From Fredinandcohnia onubensis (GTDB taxonomy: Bacteria; Bacillota; Bacilli; Bacillales; Bacillaceae_L): DNA of 64,000 bases. Location of the stretch: contig NZ_NSEB01000006.1 in assembly GCF_002734215.1 (NCBI RefSeq), positions 124,001 through 188,000 on the forward strand, written 5' to 3'. Numbering within the stretch: the first letter of the stretch is position 1; the number at the start of each line of letters is the position of its first letter. Positions 18,557-29,531 of the stretch are shown piece after piece. The position numbers and the translations under genes are program-made. The notes under the pieces were generated by a model that had not been told where the DNA came from, did not search any database, and saw nothing but the letters and a program-made list of their open reading frames with translations.

Positions 18557-20963
18557 ATTCAACTTCCATATAATCGTATGGAGTAATTCCCTCCATGCCA
18601 ATATTTGGGTCGGTTTGGAAAATAACCTCTTGATAGCATTTTGCCTCTTCAGGCACTGTTTCAGGAACAGAAGCATCCCCTATTGCGCCAAAGGTAGTTT
18701 TCAATTTTTCGCATAAGGTTGTTTGTCGGTTTGTATCGTTTGCACGTTGAACACCTTGCCTTAATGCGTCTTCCTCGCCACATAGGATCAAGAAGTTTTT
18801 AGCTCTTGTTATGGCTGTGTAAATTAAATTACGACGTAGCATGCGATAATAACCTTTAACAATCGGTAAAATGACGATTGGGAATTCGCTACCCTGTGAT
18901 TTGTGAATGGAACAGCAATAGGCGTGTGTGATTTGGTTTAAGTCCTGTTTTGTATATGTGACTTCATTGCCCTCAAAATTAATAACAACCATGTCCTGTT
19001 TTTCTGTGTTTTCTTTTGCATAAAAAATGGACTCAATTTCACCAATATCGCCATTAAACACATTATTCTCAGGCTGATTGACGAGTTGAAGCACCTTGTC
19101 ACCACGCCGGTAAACAATATCTCCATATTTTAATTCTCGCTTGCCGTGTACGGGCGGGTTAAAAAGCTCCTGCAGCATCACATTTAAACTGTCAATCCCA
19201 GCAGGACCGCGATACATTGGTGCTAAAACCTGAATATCCTTAACGGAAAAGCCCTTCTTTTTTGCATTATCCGAAACCTGCTTAACCACTTCAAGTACCT
19301 GGTTCTGGTAACACTTTAAAAAAGAGCGATCCTTTTTAGGTGAGGAAATATCAGGTGGTAGAGCGCCCTTTTTAATATCATGTGCCAATTCAATAATTGA
19401 CGAACCTTCTGATTGTCGATAAATATCAGTTAAACGTACGGTAGGTACTACTTCAGATGCCAATAAATCCTTTAATACCTGGCCAGGACCAACAGAAGGC
19501 AACTGGTCTTCATCCCCTACTAGCACTACTTGGATATGCTCCGGTAGTGATTTAAACAACTGATGTGCGATCCAAATATCGACCATTGAAACTTCATCAA
19601 CGATTAACAGCTTGCCGTTTATCGGATTATCCTCATCATGACTAAATCCCTCGACTCCATTCCATCCTAGAAGTCGATGAATCGTAACGGCTGGAAGACC
19701 TGTTGATTCGGTCATTCTTTTTGCCGCGCGCCCTGTTGGTGCCACTAATAAAACTGGGAAAGGATTTTCGGAATTATAATCTTTTGGGTCTAAGGAGCAG
19801 CCGTGCAGTTCTCCGTATAATTCAACAATCCCCTTAATAACGGTTGTTTTCCCCGTACCTGGACCACCTGTTAAAAGGAGCATTGGAGACATGAGCGCTT
19901 TTTGGATCGCATCTTTTTGCGAAGGTGCGTATTGGACATTAATTCTTTCCTCTAACTCACCAAGTGCTAGCAAAAATTCAGACTCTGGGAAAAGATTTTC
20001 GTATTCTGTCTGTTCCATGACTCGTTTTATATTTGTAATTAATCCTTTTTCAGAATAATAAAGGGTAGGTAGGTAAACCCTGTCCTCTTCAATAACAAGC
20101 TTACTCTCTTCGGTTAAACTTATTATTTCCTTAGAAATATCTGTAGCAATGATTTCTTCACGGCTACTTTGTCCTAATAATTGCTGAACACGAATGATTA
20201 AATCCTCAACAAATAGGTAAACGTGTCCGTCCTGTAAAGAATCTTGTTCAAGTATGTATAAGCAACCAGCCTTAATTCGGTCTGGGTGATTTCCAGAAAT
20301 CCCAAGTTGGCGTCCCAATTCGTCTGCTCTACCGAAACCAATACCTTCAATATCTTCGACTAACTTATACGGACTATGTTGAAGAATTTCAAGTGTCTGC
20401 TCTTTATAGACTTGATAAATCCGCATGGAAAGCTGAGGACCAAATCCATATTGAGAGAGGCCAATCATGATTTGTTCAAGACCTTGGTGTTCTTGTAGTG
20501 TTTCATAAATCTCTTTGGCCTTGTCTGCTGGAAGTTTATCAACCTCCTGCAAAACATCAGGGTTTGCGATGATTTTTGAAATGGCTCCTTCACCAAGTTT
20601 TTCTACAATTTTTTCTGCTGTCTTTTTCCCAATCCCTTTGAAAAGATCACTTGAAAGGTATTGGACGATTCCTTGTTTAGTATGTGGAATTTCTTTTTGA
20701 AATTGTTCAACATGGAATTGGATGCCAAACCGTGGATGCTCCTTTAAGCGACCAAAAAAGATGTATGTTTCATTTTCATGAATTCGAGGGAAATACCCTG
20801 TTACAACTGCTTCTTTTTCATTATAGTCTTCATTTGTTTCTTGAAGTCTAATGCGAACGACAGAATATAAATTTTGCTCATTATGAAAGATCGTCACTAA
20901 GTGAGTTCCCTTCATAAATTTTCGTTGTTCATCAAATAAATCTAAAGACTCCTGTTGTTCCAT
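18555..20963 (-). CDS. recD2: RecD2-type ATP-dependent DNA helicase
   Basis: An 802-residue SF1B helicase. The N-terminal region (1-340) has helix-hairpin-helix-type segments (FKGIGKKTAEKIV, IEGIGFGRADELG) characteristic of RecD2 rather than the RecD of RecBCD. The motor has Walker A GGPGTGKTT (about 366-374), VDEVSMVD, GDEDQLPSVG and the C-terminal CCSIHKSQGSEFP. It unwinds DNA 5' to 3' and takes part in replication-fork repair. It follows yrrB by 20 bases, the same order as B. subtilis yrrB-yrrC. Confidence 0.96.
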   Translation of the reverse strand: MEQQESLDLFDEQRKFMKGTHLVTIFHNEQNLYSVVRIRLQETNEDYNEKEAVVTGYFPRIHENETYIFFGRLKEHPRFGIQFHVEQFQKEIPHTKQGIVQYLSSDLFKGIGKKTAEKIVEKLGEGAISKIIANPDVLQEVDKLPADKAKEIYETLQEHQGLEQIMIGLSQYGFGPQLSMRIYQVYKEQTLEILQHSPYKLVEDIEGIGFGRADELGRQLGISGNHPDRIKAGCLYILEQDSLQDGHVYLFVEDLIIRVQQLLGQSSREEIIATDISKEIISLTEESKLVIEEDRVYLPTLYYSEKGLITNIKRVMEQTEYENLFPESEFLLALGELEERINVQYAPSQKDAIQKALMSPMLLLTGGPGTGKTTVIKGIVELYGELHGCSLDPKDYNSENPFPVLLVAPTGRAAKRMTESTGLPAVTIHRLLGWNGVEGFSHDEDNPINGKLLIVDEVSMVDIWIAHQLFKSLPEHIQVVLVGDEDQLPSVGPGQVLKDLLASEVVPTVRLTDIYRQSEGSSIIELAHDIKKGALPPDISSPKKDRSFLKCYQNQVLEVVKQVSDNAKKKGFSVKDIQVLAPMYRGPAGIDSLNVMLQELFNPPVHGKRELKYGDIVYRRGDKVLQLVNQPENNVFNGDIGEIESIFYAKENTEKQDMVVINFEGNEVTYTKQDLNQITHAYCCSIHKSQGSEFPIVILPIVKGYYRMLRRNLIYTAITRAKNFLILCGEEDALRQGVQRANDTNRQTTLCEKLKTTFGAIGDASVPETVPEEAKCYQEVIFQTDPNIGMEGITPYDYMEVE

Positions 20964-20983
20964 TAAGTATTCCCTCCCCTCAT

Positions 20984-21646
20984 TTATTCATTTAATGCTT
21001 CACTTACTATCTTTTTCCCGTTTGCTGCAAGCATATGGTCAGGTTGAATTTCTAATGCTTTTTCAAACATTTCGAGTGCTTTTTCATAATCATTCTTAAA
21101 ACCAGCATAGGCTACACCTAGATTGTAATAGGCGTCTGAGTGATTAGGTTCTAATTCAATTACAGTATGGAACGTTTTGATTGCTTCGTCAATTACTGAT
21201 TCACCCGCAAGGCAGAGGCCATATTGAAATAATGCATCCACATCATTTTCGTTTAATTCCACTGCGCGCTTCATATATGGCAGTGCTAATTTTGGCTGGC
21301 CTAGCTGAATCAATGTCATGCCTAACATAAAATATGTATCGCTATTTTCCAAGCCTGCTTTTAGAGCTTTTTCAAACATATCCTTTGCTTTTAAGAAATC
21401 TTCTTGGTTATAAAGAAGGTTACCGATTCCGTAATAAGCAGTTCCCGCTCCTTCGTCAAGCTCAAGAGCTTTCGTAAAAAAAGCAACTGCTCTTTCTGGA
21501 TCGCCAACAGCCGCTAGAAGATTGCCAAAGTTAATATAGTAAACCGGCTCTTTCGGGTTGTCTTCAATAGCTTGTGAAAAACATTTCGCTGCTTCTTCGT
21601 ACTTTCCTTCTTGCATATATTCAATGCCTTGTTTATTTAAATCCAC
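20984..21646 (-). CDS. yrrB: TPR repeat protein YrrB
   Basis: A 220-residue protein made almost wholly of tetratricopeptide repeats: about six units, each with the W/Y-A-F spacing (for example EGKYEEAAKCFSQAIEDNP and AYYNLGVAYAGFKNDYEKALEMFEKALEI). No catalytic domain is visible. TPR arrays bind partner proteins. It lies between mnmA and recD2 as in B. subtilis, where no clear function is assigned. Confidence 0.9.
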   Translation of the reverse strand: MDLNKQGIEYMQEGKYEEAAKCFSQAIEDNPKEPVYYINFGNLLAAVGDPERAVAFFTKALELDEGAGTAYYGIGNLLYNQEDFLKAKDMFEKALKAGLENSDTYFMLGMTLIQLGQPKLALPYMKRAVELNENDVDALFQYGLCLAGESVIDEAIKTFHTVIELEPNHSDAYYNLGVAYAGFKNDYEKALEMFEKALEIQPDHMLAANGKKIVSEALNE

Positions 21647-21695
21647 TGATATTCAACTCCAGAATCAACTTTTTTGCACTCATATTATAACACAG

Positions 21696-21730
21696 GAAAA
21701 CCCCAACCCTAAATATAGAGTTGAGGTTTC
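21696..21730 (-). terminator. Terminator of mnmA
   Basis: On the minus strand AAACCTCAAC pairs with GTTGGGGTTT (one G-U pair) around a 12-base loop, beginning immediately after the mnmA stop. The T run is short, so termination may be partial. Confidence 0.65.
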
Positions 21731-21731
21731 T

Positions 21732-23998
<2,267 letters not shown>

Positions 23999-24049
23999 CA
24001 AATCAGCCCTCCTTTTTTAAAAAAGTAACGTTATTATGACATGTTTTTC

Positions 24050-24463
24050 TTAAATGTAAAACATATATGCATCATTTCCATCGCTATGGTTTGCGAGGTC
24101 TTCGAGTGTAGTACTGTCTAATACTTCTTTTACAGCATCTCGAATTCGTATCCATAATTCCCGTTTTGCTGGCTCTTCATCCTCTAAAACTTCTACAGGG
24201 CTAATGGGTCCCTCAAGAACGAGAATGACATCTCCTGCTGTAATTTTTGTAGGTTCATCCCCTAATACATAGCCACCATAGGCTCCACGAATACTTTTCA
24301 CCAATCCTGCATTGCGTAAAGGTGAGATTAATTGTTCAAGATAATGTTCAGAAAGCTCGTGTTTTGCTGCAATTGATTTTAGGGAGAGCGGTCCTTTTCC
24401 ATGATTTTTTGCAAGTTCAATCATGATTGTGAGACCATATCTTCCTTTTGTTGATATTTTCAT
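24050..24463 (-). CDS. cymR: Rrf2-family cysteine metabolism regulator CymR
   Basis: A 137-residue Rrf2 repressor: winged helix MKISTKGRYGLTIMIELA, recognition region SEHYLEQLISPLRNAGLVKS and the GAYGGYVL wing. It has no cysteines, so it cannot hold the Fe-S cluster of IscR-like relatives; CymR instead works with CysK, sensing O-acetylserine. In B. subtilis it represses yrrT-mtnN-mccAB among others, and that operon is in this window. It follows the YczE-like gene by 12 bases and precedes yrvO. Confidence 0.93.
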   Translation of the reverse strand: MKISTKGRYGLTIMIELAKNHGKGPLSLKSIAAKHELSEHYLEQLISPLRNAGLVKSIRGAYGGYVLGDEPTKITAGDVILVLEGPISPVEVLEDEEPAKRELWIRIRDAVKEVLDSTTLEDLANHSDGNDAYMFYI

Positions 24464-24475
24464 TCACTTTCACCC

Positions 24476-25147
24476 CTAATTACTAAAATGATTCACTTCA
24501 ACTATCGGTGTCTTCGCCAATTTCTGTTTTAATGCATCATGCATTCGTTGACATTGTGGCAACGCAAACCCTGCGATATAGCCTATACCTACACAATATA
24601 TTAAAGTTCCGATAAAAACAGGTCCTCCTAACAACCAACCAATCGTTAGTACAATAATTTCCATTCCTGTACGAATATATTGCACTTTCCAATTAGAAAG
24701 TTGGGTTAGTGCTAACATCAGACTGTCTCTTGGACCTGCACCAACACTCGCTGATATATAAATTCCCATTCCATATCCGTTAATAAGTAGTCCCATCAAC
24801 AGCATGATTAATTTCCCAATAAAAGTTTCTGGTATTACAAGGAACGGAGCCATCATGAACATATCAATGAAAATACCTACTGATATCATATTTAAAAAAG
24901 CACCAATTTGAGGCAGTCGCTTTAATAATAATGAGGATAGGAACAAAACAAAAAAGCCGACAATAATCGACCATGAGCCAATAGTAAGACCAATTTGTTT
25001 AAATAGTCCGATATGCAAAACATCCCAGGGTGACGCCCCAAGTTCTGCTTTGATTATCATGACTACCCCCAATGACATAATTAACATCCCAATAAAAAAA
25101 GTAGACCACTTCAAAATGTGGCGGCTAAAGCTAATCTGTGCTCGCAT
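24476..25147 (-). CDS. YczE/YitT-type integral membrane protein
   Basis: A 223-residue protein with about five hydrophobic spans. GVVMIIKAELGASPWDVLHIGL and YGMGIYISASVGAGPRDSLMLAL are the paired motifs of the YczE family. The substrate and role are unknown; B. subtilis YczE has been linked with surfactin production, but that gene lies elsewhere. I use the ATG at 25147 because GGAGTGAGG precedes it; a GTG 30 bases earlier lacks a good site. It is the first gene of a cymR-containing unit, an arrangement I do not know from B. subtilis. Confidence 0.8.
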   Translation of the reverse strand: MRAQISFSRHILKWSTFFIGMLIMSLGVVMIIKAELGASPWDVLHIGLFKQIGLTIGSWSIIVGFFVLFLSSLLLKRLPQIGAFLNMISVGIFIDMFMMAPFLVIPETFIGKLIMLLMGLLINGYGMGIYISASVGAGPRDSLMLALTQLSNWKVQYIRTGMEIIVLTIGWLLGGPVFIGTLIYCVGIGYIAGFALPQCQRMHDALKQKLAKTPIVEVNHFSN

Positions 25148-25227
25148 TTTCCTCACTCCATCTCTTGTGTCTCCCACTGTTGCATAACTTTCTCTATTTG
25201 CTATTTCATTTCGTCTAAACTCACGAC

Positions 25228-25236
25228 ATTATATCA
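25228..25236 (-). promoter_or_regulatory. Extended -10 promoter of the YczE-like gene and cymR
   Basis: TATAAT on the minus strand (25233-25228) is preceded by TGA, giving TGATATAAT, an extended -10. The -35 at the usual distance is poor (TACAAA). Confidence 0.6.
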
Positions 25237-25251
25237 TAAATTGCATTGTAT

Positions 25252-25280
25252 TTGTATTTTATCGGGTCGAAACGTATGAT
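25252..25280 (+). promoter_or_regulatory. SigmaA-type promoter of rarA
   Basis: TTGTAT (25252-25257) and TATGAT (25275-25280) are 17 bases apart, about 50 bases before the rarA start. It lies back to back with the promoter of the YczE-like gene. Confidence 0.65.
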
Positions 25281-25339
25281 AAAGTTGATGTACAGACATT
25301 AAAACTATTAGGATTTTGTTGGATAAGGGGATGAATGTT

Positions 25340-26641
25340 TTGCTTTTTGAATCACTTATCGAAGCACCTTTATCGTACCGAATGCGCCCCAAGCATATTG
25401 AAGAAATTCTTGGGCAAAAGCATATTATTGGTAAAGATACAGCTTTATATAAAATGATTATGAATGGACATGTTCCTTCCATCTTACTTTATGGGGAACC
25501 TGGAATTGGTAAAACTTCCATTGCAACTGCGATTGCAGGTACGGTTGATATGCCCTTTATCTCCATTAATGCAACAACGGCTGGGAAAAAGGATATAGAG
25601 GATGCGGTTTCAACCGCAAAAGCGGAAGGGAAATTAATTCTTTTCATTGATGAAGTCCATCGTTTTAACAAAGCGCAGCAAGATTATTTACTTCCACATG
25701 TTGAAAGAGGCTTGATATCGTTAATCGGGGCAACAACGGAAAACCCGTTCCATGATGTAAACCCTGCGATTCGGAGCAGATGTGGACAGATTAAAGAGCT
25801 TCGGCCATTAACAAAAGAAAATATTAAAGAATTAATACTACGTGCATTAGCTGATTCAGAACGTGGACTTGGCGATTTGCAAATTTCGATTTCAGAAGAA
25901 GCAATTGATCTCATTTCATCATCCACAAAAGGAGATGCACGTTCTGCTATGAATGTGTTAGAGGATGTTGTCATGGCCTCAAAAGCGAGAGATATTAAAG
26001 TGATTGAAGTTGACATAGAGCTTGTTAAGGAATGCGTTGAAAATAAGGGCTTCTCTCATGATAAAGACGGGGATCTACACTATTCATTGCTCTCATGCCT
26101 TCAAAAAAGTATTCGCGGTAGTGATGTAAATGCGGCTTTACATTATTTAGCTAGACTAATTGAAGGAGGAGATTTAGTTTCGATTTGCAGACGGCTTACC
26201 GTAATTGCCTATGAAGATATTTCAATCGCTGCACCTGAGGTTGGGGCTCATACGATTGCTGCTTGCCAGGCTGTAGAACGTTTAGGACTACCTGAGGCAC
26301 GCATTCCACTAGCAAATGTCGTGATTGAACAGTGTCTATCACCCAAAACCAATAGTGCTTATAAATCATTGGATAAAGCAATTGAGGATATTCGAAAGGG
26401 TAATATCGGAGAGATTCCAGATCACCTTCGAGATGCCCATTACAGCGGTGCAAAAGAATTAGGTCATGGAATAGGCTATAAATATCCACATGACTATCCT
26501 AATGGATGGGTTAAGCAGCAATACTTACCAGACCTATTAAAGAACAGAAAATACTTTAAGCCAAAACAAAATGGACAAGAAAAATATTATGCAAAAGTAT
26601 ATGATCGGCTTGAACAATTACAAAAAGAGGGGGAGAAATAG
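25340..26641 (+). CDS. rarA: Replication-associated recombination AAA ATPase RarA
   Basis: A MgsA/RarA clamp-loader-like AAA+ protein of about 433 residues. Walker A is YGEPGIGKTSIA, Walker B FIDEVHRFNKAQQD, sensor 1 GATTENPF and the arginine-finger region RSRCG. The C-terminal tetramerisation domain contains SCLQKSIRGSDVNAALHYLARL. It acts at stalled replication forks. AAGGGG ends at 25330, so the TTG at 25340 has the best spacing (9 bases); an in-frame ATG at 25331 touches the ribosome site and is the alternative start. Confidence 0.93.
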   Translation: MLFESLIEAPLSYRMRPKHIEEILGQKHIIGKDTALYKMIMNGHVPSILLYGEPGIGKTSIATAIAGTVDMPFISINATTAGKKDIEDAVSTAKAEGKLILFIDEVHRFNKAQQDYLLPHVERGLISLIGATTENPFHDVNPAIRSRCGQIKELRPLTKENIKELILRALADSERGLGDLQISISEEAIDLISSSTKGDARSAMNVLEDVVMASKARDIKVIEVDIELVKECVENKGFSHDKDGDLHYSLLSCLQKSIRGSDVNAALHYLARLIEGGDLVSICRRLTVIAYEDISIAAPEVGAHTIAACQAVERLGLPEARIPLANVVIEQCLSPKTNSAYKSLDKAIEDIRKGNIGEIPDHLRDAHYSGAKELGHGIGYKYPHDYPNGWVKQQYLPDLLKNRKYFKPKQNGQEKYYAKVYDRLEQLQKEGEK

Positions 26642-26668
26642 ACTAGACTATTTCTTCCCCCATTTTTT
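26629..26668. terminator. Bidirectional terminator between rarA and the ABC permease
   Basis: GGGGGAGAAATAG and CTATTTCTTCCCCC form a 13-14-bp hairpin followed by seven T on the plus strand; on the minus strand it is followed by CTCTTTTT. It ends both converging units. Confidence 0.88.
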
Positions 26669-27618
26669 TAAGCAGCAACGTCACGTTTCGTAAAGACAAA
26701 CCACGTGAGTGCATTAAATATGACAAAATAAATAATTAACATGATAACTGAAAATGTCATCGTCATTCCTTCGACTAAAACATATCCAGTAAGATATTGA
26801 GATAGATCTGTATTCGCAAATAGAATGTATTTTGCCCAATCAAACTTTGTTGCCAGAAGAGCTGTAACATTTACCCCTGCAAACATTAAAAAGATTGCTA
26901 AACCAATTGCTAGACCACTATTTCTAAAAATAGTAGAAATCATAAATGCAAATGTTGACATCATGATTAAATTAATTGATTTTAATCCGAAAATCCCGAG
27001 AATATGTGAAACCATATGAACCTCATGTACTACACCATCTCTATAAACGAGGTGTGGTGTGGAGCCTCCGATCCCAAAGAATATACTTCCTACTAAAAAT
27101 GAAACTACAAATAGTAAGACTAAAGAAAATAACGCAAATAAAATGGTAGCTAAATATTTTGACAGAAGAATCTTCGCTCTTGATACAGGTCGTATTAATA
27201 ATAATTTAATGGTTCCCCACGTAAATTCAGAAGCCACACTGCTAGCACCAACGACTATGGTAAACAATGTAATTAATGATACAATTTCTGCAGCAACCGT
27301 CATAAAATTCCATGTAGACCTAGTTTCCATCGGAGCAATATCATGTTCGAGGCGATATTCATTAATCGCTAATTCTCTTTCTGAAATATCCTTTACCATG
27401 TCAGGTAAGTCTTCATTCGCTAAATCTGTCTTATACACTTCATTTTGTTGTTGTAAGTTTTGTTTCCATTGTTCATCAACAGAATCTGATGCTGTGGAAT
27501 TCATTACAACTCCCACGACTATGGCTACAGCTATCAGTATTACAAGCATAATCCAAGTAGAAATGCGACGGTAAATTTTCATATTTTCATTTTGTATCAG
27601 TTTCACGATATTAGCCAA
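26668..27618 (-). CDS. ABC-2 type transporter permease
   Basis: A 316-residue membrane protein with one span near 20-40, a long external loop (about 45-100, ending in APMETRSTW) and five further spans. GASSVASEFTWGTIKLLLIRPVSRAKILLSKYLA is the cytoplasmic coupling region seen in ABC-2 permeases; I give its ends as GASSVASEF and LLSKYLA. It pairs with the ATPase whose stop overlaps its start by 8 bases. The cargo is unknown; the family includes antimicrobial-resistance and Na+ exporters. Confidence 0.87.
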   Translation of the reverse strand: MANIVKLIQNENMKIYRRISTWIMLVILIAVAIVVGVVMNSTASDSVDEQWKQNLQQQNEVYKTDLANEDLPDMVKDISERELAINEYRLEHDIAPMETRSTWNFMTVAAEIVSLITLFTIVVGASSVASEFTWGTIKLLLIRPVSRAKILLSKYLATILFALFSLVLLFVVSFLVGSIFFGIGGSTPHLVYRDGVVHEVHMVSHILGIFGLKSINLIMMSTFAFMISTIFRNSGLAIGLAIFLMFAGVNVTALLATKFDWAKYILFANTDLSQYLTGYVLVEGMTMTFSVIMLIIYFVIFNALTWFVFTKRDVAA

Positions 27619-28531
27619 TTCTGCTACCTCCTGTTACTTCTAAGAATCGGTCCTCTAGTGATTTAGAAAGTTGTGTGATTCCAAACACCTGAATCTCATT
27701 TTTTACAAGACTAGTATTTATTTGCGGAATCATCTCATGTTCAATATTGAGTTCAATTCCTTTTTCGGTTTGAATCATTTCAAGTGCCGGATATTCAGTT
27801 GATAGAATTAATCGTGTTTTTTCTATATCACCTACTTGAAAATGGACTCTAATGCTCGTTTCTTCATTCATAAATTCAGTGACTTTTTGTACACCCACTA
27901 ATCTACCATCTTGAATAATTCCAATTCGATCACACATCATTTCCATTTCAGAGAGCAAGTGACTGGAAACAATTACGGCTAATCCTTCTTCCCTAGCAAG
28001 CTTTCGAATATAATCACGAACTTCACGAATTCCAGCAGGATCTAGACCATTTGTAGGTTCGTCTAAAATTAAAATCGAAGGGCTGTGCAATAATGCTTGT
28101 GCAATACCTAAGCGCTGTCGCATTCCTAAGGAATAGGTTTTAACCTTCTCATTGATTCTTTTTTCAAGACCTACTAGCTTTGTTACTTCAAGAATTCGTT
28201 CTTTTGATACACCGTTCACCATCCGTGCATAGTGAACCAGATTTTGATATCCCGTTAAAAACTTATACATTTCCGGGTTTTCAACAATGCCGCCAATATG
28301 TCTGACAGCTTGTTCAAAATTCTTGGCAACATTTGTTCCTTTTATCATGACTTCACCATCAGTGATGGACATAAGCCCTACAAGCATTCGAATCGTAGTC
28401 GTTTTACCAGCACCGTTTGGCCCTAAAAAGCCGAACACTTCACCTGGATATACATCAAAGGAAATTCCCTTAATGATTTCTTTTTTACCAATTGTCTTTT
28501 TTACATTTTTTAATTGTAAAACTGGTTGCAC
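27611..28531 (-). CDS. ABC transporter ATP-binding protein
   Basis: A 306-residue ATPase: Walker A FLGPNGAGKTTTI, signature YSLGMRQRLGIAQAL, Walker B ILILDEPTNGLDP and the H-loop SSHLLSEMEM. The C-terminal 80 residues are a divergent domain typical of the bacitracin/lantibiotic-resistance-like exporters. The start is GTG with GGGGG 7 bases upstream. The two-gene exporter sits between rarA and an RsfA-like gene, where B. subtilis has none. No two-component system is adjacent, so regulation is open; an inverted repeat lies in the leader. Confidence 0.9.
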   Translation of the reverse strand: MQPVLQLKNVKKTIGKKEIIKGISFDVYPGEVFGFLGPNGAGKTTTIRMLVGLMSITDGEVMIKGTNVAKNFEQAVRHIGGIVENPEMYKFLTGYQNLVHYARMVNGVSKERILEVTKLVGLEKRINEKVKTYSLGMRQRLGIAQALLHSPSILILDEPTNGLDPAGIREVRDYIRKLAREEGLAVIVSSHLLSEMEMMCDRIGIIQDGRLVGVQKVTEFMNEETSIRVHFQVGDIEKTRLILSTEYPALEMIQTEKGIELNIEHEMIPQINTSLVKNEIQVFGITQLSKSLEDRFLEVTGGSRIG

Positions 28532-28554
28532 ATTGTTTCCCCCTATCAGTTTGT

Positions 28555-28577
28555 GAGATTCACTCGTATAGAATCTC
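28555..28577 (-). promoter_or_regulatory. 7-bp perfect inverted repeat in the ABC transporter leader
   Basis: GAGATTC (28555-28561) and GAATCTC (28571-28577) are separated by 9 bases. The spot is 24 bases upstream of the ATPase start, between any promoter and the ribosome site. It could be an operator or a small RNA hairpin. Confidence 0.45.
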
Positions 28578-28738
28578 GTTCGCCGTTTTCCGGATTATGC
28601 GACAATACTACTTACGTATTATAGATGAAAAAGTTCCCATTTTTTTAGGTTATGAGAGAAATTAACAATACTTTTACATTGCAAATGCAGTCCCTATACT
28701 CCATATGTTGTATTTTCTTTTTTGATAAAACTACTAAT

Positions 28739-28768
28739 GTATAAAACAAATACAACGTGGTCATGCTA
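28739..28768 (+). promoter_or_regulatory. Possible sigmaF-type promoter of the RsfA-like gene
   Basis: GTATA (28739-28743) fits the sigmaF -35 and GGTCATGCTA (28759-28768) fits about two thirds of the -10 (GG..A...T.), with a 15-base spacer, one shorter than usual. In B. subtilis rsfA is made in the forespore under sigmaF, which makes the idea reasonable, but the match is imperfect. Confidence 0.3.
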
Positions 28769-28815
28769 GATATAAAGAAAAAATCTATTATTTTAAGTAA
28801 TTGGGAGTTGGTTAA

Positions 28816-29499
28816 ATGAAAGTAAGACAAGACGCATGGTCACATGAAGATGATCTATTATTAGCTGAAACAGTATTACGCTACATACGTGAGGGCGGAA
28901 CTCAATTGGCTGCTTTTGACGAAGTAGGCGATAAATTAAACCGTACTTCAGCGGCATGTGGGTTTAGATGGAATGCGGAAGTTCGTAATAATTATGAACA
29001 AGCAATTGCTATTGCAAAAAAGCAACGTAAAGAAAGAAAACGAGCATTAGAAAGAATGAACAAGGATAAAGGAACAACTCTAGAAAAAACAGTAAATCAG
29101 GATTCATTTGTAGAAGAAACACCTGTGCCTGTTTATATCGAAGAGGTTTCTGCAGAATTAATCCCTTCATCAAATTCAATTACTAATTCAATCAAGCTTG
29201 AAGATTGTATTTCATTCTTATCTTCATTACGTCATAATGATCTTCTTTCGAATCAGTTGGAGATGGAGAATAATCGTTTACGTCGTGAAAATGAAACATT
29301 GAAGCAGCAAACTAAAGAGCTTGAGAAGAGACTTGATAAGTTATCTGACCAACAGACTATCATTCAAGAAGACTACCAAGCACTTGTACAAATTATGGAC
29401 CGTGCAAGACGCTTAGTGATGTTTGAAGATACAGAGGACCGTAACTCCCCGACATTTCGAATGGATAAGAACGGGAATCTTGAGCAATTAGCAAAATAA
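28816..29499 (+). CDS. RsfA family transcriptional regulator (Myb-like/coiled coil)
   Basis: A 227-residue protein. The N-terminal 55 residues (QDAWSHEDDLLLAETVLRYI, then RTSAACGFRWNAEVR) match the SANT/Myb-like DNA-binding domain of RsfA and YlbO. A basic stretch KKQRKERKRALER follows, and residues about 145-200 form a coiled coil (NRLRRENETLKQQTKELEKRL in part). RsfA in B. subtilis modulates sigmaF-dependent genes in the forespore. This locus is not where B. subtilis carries rsfA or ylbO, so it may be a further paralogue. GGGAG lies 8 bases before the ATG. Confidence 0.83.
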   Translation: MKVRQDAWSHEDDLLLAETVLRYIREGGTQLAAFDEVGDKLNRTSAACGFRWNAEVRNNYEQAIAIAKKQRKERKRALERMNKDKGTTLEKTVNQDSFVEETPVPVYIEEVSAELIPSSNSITNSIKLEDCISFLSSLRHNDLLSNQLEMENNRLRRENETLKQQTKELEKRLDKLSDQQTIIQEDYQALVQIMDRARRLVMFEDTEDRNSPTFRMDKNGNLEQLAK

Positions 29500-29501
29500 A
29501 T

Positions 29502-29531
29502 AAAACGTGGCCAACGAGGCCACGTTTTTTT
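29502..29531. terminator. Bidirectional terminator between the RsfA-like gene and tcdA
   Basis: AACGTGGCC-AACGA-GGCCACGTT is flanked by A-rich sequence on the left and seven T on the right; it serves both convergent genes. Confidence 0.9.
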
